43,449 nucleotides of DNA, taken from positions 1 to 43,449 of IMG/VR virus record IMGVR_UViG_3300005753_000035, one strand, 5' to 3'. Positions within the stretch are counted from its first letter, which is position 1. Every line of letters starts with the position of its first letter. The notes beneath the pieces were generated by a model that had not been told where the DNA came from, made no database searches, and saw only the letters and a list, made by a program, of their open reading frames with translations. Below, one piece after another: positions 39,518 through 43,449 of the stretch. The stretch comes from a virus. The position numbers were made by a program, and so were the translations under genes.

Positions 39518-40210
39518 ATGACTGACCAAGTCACAATAGCAACACCGTTTAGTACGCCAGAAGTAACTACAGTAGTACCAACTACGCCAGAAGTTTCTGT
39601 CCCTGATTTAGTAGGGGATGATAAGAAGTACAAAACAGAGCAAGCAGCATTAGAATCAATACCTTTTGCACAAGCTCACATTAAAAATCTGGAAGCACAA
39701 CTTGCAGATTATAAAGTCAAGGAAGAAAATAGTAAAACAATGGATGAATACCTTGCTGAGATTAAACTAGCAAGTACACCAACAGCTCCTACAGCTACAG
39801 AAGTCATTACTCCACAAGAGATTGATTATGACAAGTTAGGTGGTTTGGTAGATTCCAAAATTGAGAACATGCGTAAACAGGATGTATTTGATAGTAACAT
39901 TTCTAGTGTTGTTTCAGTACTTACTAAACAGTATGGTTCTACTGAGGAAGCAAATAAGGTATACATATCTAAAGCTACAGAATTGAATTTACCTATGGCT
40001 GAGATGAATAAGATGGCTGGTGATAGACCAGACTTATTGCTAAAGTTAATTGGTTCTCCTGCTAGTGTTGATGCTAACGTGTCTACTAGTGTGTTGAATA
40101 CCGATGCTTTAAACCTAGACAAACCTACAGAGGTTCCTAAGAAATCTGTCATGTCTGGTGCTACTAGCAAGGACATGATTAATGCTTGGAGAGCTTCTGC
40201 TCCAAAATAA
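39518..40210 (+). CDS. Capsid scaffolding protein
   Basis: 230 aa, acidic. The segment GDDKKYKTEQAALESIPFAQAHIKNLEAQLADYK resembles the conserved helix of T7-like scaffolding proteins, followed by a coiled-coil region and an extended middle. The C-terminus (MINAWRASAPK) is the usual capsid-binding helix region. It guides prohead assembly and is then lost. It sits immediately before the capsid gene. SD TAGGAG. Confidence 0.82.
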   Translation: MTDQVTIATPFSTPEVTTVVPTTPEVSVPDLVGDDKKYKTEQAALESIPFAQAHIKNLEAQLADYKVKEENSKTMDEYLAEIKLASTPTAPTATEVITPQEIDYDKLGGLVDSKIENMRKQDVFDSNISSVVSVLTKQYGSTEEANKVYISKATELNLPMAEMNKMAGDRPDLLLKLIGSPASVDANVSTSVLNTDALNLDKPTEVPKKSVMSGATSKDMINAWRASAPK

Positions 40211-40229
40211 TTAATATGAGGATTTAAAA

Positions 40230-41177
40230 ATGGCTACACAAAACACAGGAAATACTGCTGCATTTATCGAAGCTCAGCAGTACTCTGACTTTATAATTAC
40301 CAACCTACATGATGGTATGTTACCAGACCAGTTCTTCCGTAACGTGTCTGACTTCCCTGCAGGTACTACTTTGAATATTAAGGTAGTTGGCGCTGCAACC
40401 ATTCGTGATGTTACGGAAGGTCAACCTGCAATTTATGATAAGATTGATACAAGTACTGTTACACTTTCTATTACTGATTACATTGGTGATGGTTGGGCTG
40501 TGGATGATGTGCTTCGTCAAGATGGTGCCCAGATTGAACAATTGATGGCTCAACGTGGTATTGAATCTACTCGTGCTATTCAAGAACGATTTGAAACTAA
40601 GTTCTTATCTAGTGCTAATGCTGCACAAACTAACGCTAATGCTAATAACATTAATGGTTTTGCACATCGTATTGTGTCTGCTGCTACAAATAACATTGTA
40701 ACATTAGACCACTTTGTAGATATGAAACTAGCTATGGATAAAGCTGGTGTACCCGGTGCAGGTCGTGTATTCTTGGTTGACCCTGTAGTTGAAGCTACAT
40801 TAAACAAACTTGTTACTGTACAAGCATTCACTAATAATCCAATGTTTGGTGGTCTTGTTAATGAAGGTTTTGCTCGTGAACATAAGTTCGTAGCAAATAT
40901 AATGGGTTTTGATATCTTCACTTCTAATCGTTTATTCAAAGGTTCAGTTGATGATGGTACTACAACTCTAGCTTCTGCTGTTGCTAATATTGGTATGTGT
41001 GTACTAGATGATAGTACTAAACCAATGATGGTTGCATGGAGACAAAAACCTGCTGTTGAGGGTGAACGTAACAAGGATTTAGCACAAGATGAATTCGTTA
41101 CTCGTGCTCGATGGGGTGTTGGTCCTCAACGAACTGAAACTCTAGTTGTACTTGGTACATCTTCTGTAAACTATTAA
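40230..41177 (+). CDS. Major capsid protein
   Basis: 315 aa. It follows the scaffold gene and has the best SD of the late operon (TGAGGATTTAAAA). The sequence shows an N-arm, PAGTTLNIKVVGAATIRDVTEGQPAIYDKI, a spine helix region RGIESTRAIQERFETKFLSSANAAQ, and AGRVFLVDPVVEATLNKL, as in HK97-fold capsid proteins of short-tailed marine phages. It forms the icosahedral shell. Codon use is noticeably richer in CGT and GGT than that of its neighbours, as expected for the most abundant protein. Confidence 0.88.
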   Translation: MATQNTGNTAAFIEAQQYSDFIITNLHDGMLPDQFFRNVSDFPAGTTLNIKVVGAATIRDVTEGQPAIYDKIDTSTVTLSITDYIGDGWAVDDVLRQDGAQIEQLMAQRGIESTRAIQERFETKFLSSANAAQTNANANNINGFAHRIVSAATNNIVTLDHFVDMKLAMDKAGVPGAGRVFLVDPVVEATLNKLVTVQAFTNNPMFGGLVNEGFAREHKFVANIMGFDIFTSNRLFKGSVDDGTTTLASAVANIGMCVLDDSTKPMMVAWRQKPAVEGERNKDLAQDEFVTRARWGVGPQRTETLVVLGTSSVNY

Positions 41178-41190
41178 GAGGTAATTTAAA

Positions 41191-41631
41191 ATGAGTTTTG
41201 AAATTGTAAATGGTGTACGTCAACACTACAATGCACGAGACATTGAAGAAAGTGAAGTTGGAAGTACTAAAATGTACGGGCATGAGAAAGAATTAGTTCT
41301 TACTTTTGCAGGGGATACTTATACAGCTGTGTCTGAAGTTATTCCCCTTGGTGCACGTATTATGAGTGTACTTATTGAAGTTAAAGAGGCATTTGTACTT
41401 ACAGGAACTGCACCTACTATTAATTTAGGGGGTGTTGCAGGTACTGATAGTATCTTTGAACTGTCTGAGGCTAATGCTGAAGCTGTTGGTAGCTACGTAG
41501 GTGTTTTAGCAGGAACATATGCTGTACCTTTGGCTGCTGCTTTAACTGCTACTGTAACTTTAGGTGGTACAGCACCTACTATTACTTCTGCAGGACAAGC
41601 TAAAGTAATCATACGTTATATTGATGCATAA
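41191..41631 (+). CDS. Head decoration-like protein, 146 aa
   Basis: SD AAGAGGTAATTT before ATG 41191, 13 bp after the capsid stop. The product is beta-rich with a repeated motif (TGTAPTINLGG and LGGTAPTITSAG) typical of small capsid-associated proteins. The end of the gene is followed by a palindrome copy and a strong hairpin, so it is probably co-expressed with capsid at a high level. The role is inferred from position. Confidence 0.62.
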   Translation: MSFEIVNGVRQHYNARDIEESEVGSTKMYGHEKELVLTFAGDTYTAVSEVIPLGARIMSVLIEVKEAFVLTGTAPTINLGGVAGTDSIFELSEANAEAVGSYVGVLAGTYAVPLAAALTATVTLGGTAPTITSAGQAKVIIRYIDA

Positions 41632-41633
41632 GA

Positions 41634-41648
41634 TATAACATTGTTATA
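41634..41648. promoter_or_regulatory. Palindrome TATAACATTGTTATA, perfect copy
   Basis: Perfect copy three bases after the decoration gene stop (41631) and directly adjoining the terminator-like hairpin at 41648-41698, upstream of the 180-aa gene. A + strand, late-operon example of the family. Confidence 0.72.
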
Positions 41649-41698
41649 AGGGAAGTGACACAGTGGGCAATTAGAGCCGTAATGTCTTCACTTCCCTT
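41648..41698 (+). terminator. Terminator-like hairpin after capsid/decoration genes
   Basis: Perfect 11-bp arms AAGGGAAGTGA (41648-41658) and TCACTTCCCTT (41688-41698) with a 29-nt loop, followed by only TTAAC. It could be a leaky intrinsic terminator, or an RNA stabiliser or processing site that raises capsid expression over the tail genes. Confidence 0.65.
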
Positions 41699-41718
41699 TA
41701 ACTCTACGAGGAAATACT

Positions 41719-42261
41719 ATGCCAATTGAGCATAAGAATATAACTAATGCAGATTTACACGAACCTTTAGATGTATCAACTGCACCTGTAGATGCAGTAT
41801 ATATTTCAGACGGCTTAGGTAGTGGTAATTGGGAAGTACCAGTGATACATGGTGGCTGGAGGTATGAGGCTATTGGCACGGGAACTACATTTACTACACC
41901 TACAACAAACACACTAATAAATGTAGTTGGTGTTACTACTTTTCTATCAGAGTTTACTAACAATGGTTTAGGAAGATTAACATATACTGGTACTAAGACC
42001 AGGCATTCTCACTTGGTATTTGATGTATCATTAAAACACTCAACAGGTGCAGGCTCAGATATATTCTTTGATATATACAAGAATGGTGTATCAACAGGTT
42101 CTGAGAATGTTGTATCAGCAGATAGCACCACGTACCAACATGTAGCTATACACTACGATGGGCAATTATCAACTAATGATTATTTAGAAATTTTCTTAAG
42201 AACTGCTTCTGGTAATGTAATTATACATGAAGCTTACATGTTTATTATGGGTGTGCAGTAA
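41719..42261 (+). CDS. Head or tail fibre-like protein, 180 aa
   Basis: The N-terminus MPIEHKNITNADLHEPLDVSTAPVDAVYISDGLGSGNW is the attachment-like motif (xNITxxxLHEPxGxxxAxxxxVYxxDGxGSGxW) of phage head-fibre and related proteins. The rest is a jelly-roll-like domain (HSHLVFDVSLKHSTGAGSDIFFDIYKNGVSTG...TNDYLEIFLR), similar in pattern to C1q/TNF-like fibre heads. SD CGAGGAAA. Stop overlaps the next ATG. Confidence 0.66.
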   Translation: MPIEHKNITNADLHEPLDVSTAPVDAVYISDGLGSGNWEVPVIHGGWRYEAIGTGTTFTTPTTNTLINVVGVTTFLSEFTNNGLGRLTYTGTKTRHSHLVFDVSLKHSTGAGSDIFFDIYKNGVSTGSENVVSADSTTYQHVAIHYDGQLSTNDYLEIFLRTASGNVIIHEAYMFIMGVQ

Positions 42262-43013
42262 TGGGTACTATGACTTCATTAAAGATGGTTCAAGACATAT
42301 TATCTGATTTAGATAGTGATGAGATATCTAGTATTACTGATACTCTAGAAGCTTTACAAATATCACAGATATTAGAGACAACTTACTTTGAAATTATATC
42401 ACAAAGAGACTGGCCGCATTTAGGGGGAATCTTCCAACTAACTGCTGCTGGCAGTGCTTCCAACCCAACTAGATTTCAAATAGCTCCTACAGTACAGAAA
42501 ATTGATTGGATTAAATATGATGTCCGTTCTCTTGGCATAACTAGAAAGAGTTATGTAGACGTACATTATATTACTCCAGAAGAATTCGTTAACAAAGTTA
42601 ACTCACTAGATAGTACTATAACTACTGTTGATACAATAACTGCTAATGGAATAGACCTACTCATACAGAATGATAAGGCTCCACAGTTCTATACAACGTT
42701 TGATGATGAATTTATTATTATGGATTCCTATGAAGTTGCAATAGAAACATTTCTTGTAGCTGCTAAGACACAAGCCTTTGGTTATACAGAGCCAGCATAC
42801 ACTATTAATACTGATGCATTTGTAGCTGATTTACCTGCTAAAGCATTTCCTTATTACCTTGCAGAAGCAAAGTCGGTAGCGTTTAATGCACTTAAACAGG
42901 TTCCTAACGCGAAAGAAGAACAACGTAGTAGACGACAAAGATATAAAATGGCTGCTGATTCAGATAGAGCAGAGCAGAAAAGAGTAATCTACCCGGATTA
43001 CGGGAGAAAATAA
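42261..43013 (+). CDS. Tail tubular protein A (gp11-like)
   Basis: 250 aa. Helical start (MTSLKMVQDILSDLDSDEISSITDTLEALQISQILETTYFEIISQRDWPHL) and later PEEFVNKVN, a beta sheet region, and the helical end AEAKSVAFNALKQVPNAKEEQRSRRQRYKM. This matches T7 gp11-type tubular proteins that join portal to nozzle. TAATG coupling to the previous gene. Two genes before the tubular B-like gene, the usual order. Confidence 0.82.
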   Translation: MGTMTSLKMVQDILSDLDSDEISSITDTLEALQISQILETTYFEIISQRDWPHLGGIFQLTAAGSASNPTRFQIAPTVQKIDWIKYDVRSLGITRKSYVDVHYITPEEFVNKVNSLDSTITTVDTITANGIDLLIQNDKAPQFYTTFDDEFIIMDSYEVAIETFLVAAKTQAFGYTEPAYTINTDAFVADLPAKAFPYYLAEAKSVAFNALKQVPNAKEEQRSRRQRYKMAADSDRAEQKRVIYPDYGRK

Positions 43014-43014
43014 A

Positions 43015-43248
43015 ATGAGAATATTTAAAAGACAAGACGAATCTAATCAAGAATCAGATGAGGTAAAGATTGTGGCACGTAAAAGAGAATTAGAAATAGT
43101 TAAAGATGGCCAGACACAATTCTATAAGTTTAAGTTTAAAGAATCCGGTGGTGAACTTCCTAATAAATTAAAGGGAGTGTATACTTCATATAGTGTAGCT
43201 GAAGGTTGGCGAGACTTATATTATGCAGGTAGTCTAAATAAGGCATAA
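43015..43248 (+). CDS. Unknown 77-aa protein between tubular A and B
   Basis: MRIFKRQDESNQESDEVKIVARKRELEIVKDGQTQFYKFKFKESGGELPNKLKGVYTSYSVAEGWRDLYYAG.... Charged N-terminus, then a small beta domain. ATG two bases after the tubular A stop. A minor tail-completion protein is plausible from position. Confidence 0.65.
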   Translation: MRIFKRQDESNQESDEVKIVARKRELEIVKDGQTQFYKFKFKESGGELPNKLKGVYTSYSVAEGWRDLYYAGSLNKA

Positions 43249-43251
43249 GAT

Positions 43252-43449
43252 ATGGCTTTACGTGGTGAGACAAAAGATTATAGTACCTTTGTAAAAGGTT
43301 TAATCACAGAGAACTCTGCACTCAGTTTTCCTGAGAATGCTTCATTAGATGAAGAGAATTTTATTCTTAATTCTGATGGGTCTCGACAGAGACGTAGAGG
43401 TATAAACCTTGAATTAAATGGTACAGGCTCTGGACAAACATTTGCTGCA
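43252..43449 (+). CDS. Tail tubular protein B-like, N-terminal part (continues at position 1)
   Basis: ATG 43252 (SD AAGG eight bases upstream) opens 66 codons to the last base: MALRGETKDYSTFVKGLITEN... then ...RRRGINLELNGTGSGQTFAA. The next codon is supplied by positions 1-3, and the frame then runs on to 1764. The join makes sense at the protein level and shows that the ends of the window are a linearisation point of a circular or circularly permuted genome. Confidence 0.78.
   Translation, partial: MALRGETKDYSTFVKGLITENSALSFPENASLDEENFILNSDGSRQRRRGINLELNGTGSGQTFAA

Overview
The window reads as one complete, circularly permuted genome of a short-tailed (podovirus-type, T7-like in gene content) bacteriophage with low GC. 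The open frame that begins at 43252 (66 codons to the right edge) continues in the same frame from position 1 to the stop at 1762-1764, which gives one tail tubular protein of about 653 aa split by the arbitrary ends. The host cannot be named from the sequence. No RNA polymerase, integrase, ribonucleotide reductase or tRNA gene was recognised, so transcription presumably uses host RNA polymerase.

Layout. (i) About 31.0-43.4 kb and 0-11.4 kb, + strand: an HTH regulator, a 0.5-kb structured non-coding stretch, then small and large terminase, portal, head/tail accessory proteins, a repeat-rich 742-aa fibre-like protein, a lysine-rich protein, scaffold, major capsid, decoration/fibre-like proteins, tail tubular A and B, an aspartyl-hydroxylase-like oxygenase, a GNAT acetyltransferase, three internal virion (ejection) proteins, and a lysis cassette (small holin-like protein, DUF5675-like protein, 3-TM holin). 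(ii) About 30.3 kb down to 11.4 kb, - strand: the early/replication arm. It begins with small unknown proteins in repeat-rich DNA, then a VWA/HExxH protein (CobT-like) with a MoxR/CobS-like AAA+ ATPase, primase, DnaB-type helicase, a family A DNA polymerase split into two genes around a 70-codon ORF, a gp2.5-like ssDNA-binding protein, 5'-3' exonuclease, endonuclease I, metallophosphoesterase, RNA ligase, a dATP/dGTP diphosphohydrolase-like protein and small membrane proteins. The two arms converge at 11380-11383 and diverge around 30.3-31.05 kb.

Genes in both arms are tightly packed, mostly with ATGA/TAATG overlaps and clear AGGAG-type ribosome binding sites, which were used to correct several starts and to add small genes of about 20-60 codons.

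The strongest unexplained signal is a recurring 15-bp palindrome, TATAACAWTGTTATA: five perfect copies and at least six near copies. Most lie just before, or on, the start of a gene in both arms. Other notable items are the nearly seamless split polymerase, duplicated leader repeats at 28.55-29.37 kb with paralogous downstream genes, an inverted repeat that can mask the helicase Shine-Dalgarno sequence, a Fur-box-like site, and a phosphoesterase/RNA ligase pair in the domain order of bacterial Pnkp.
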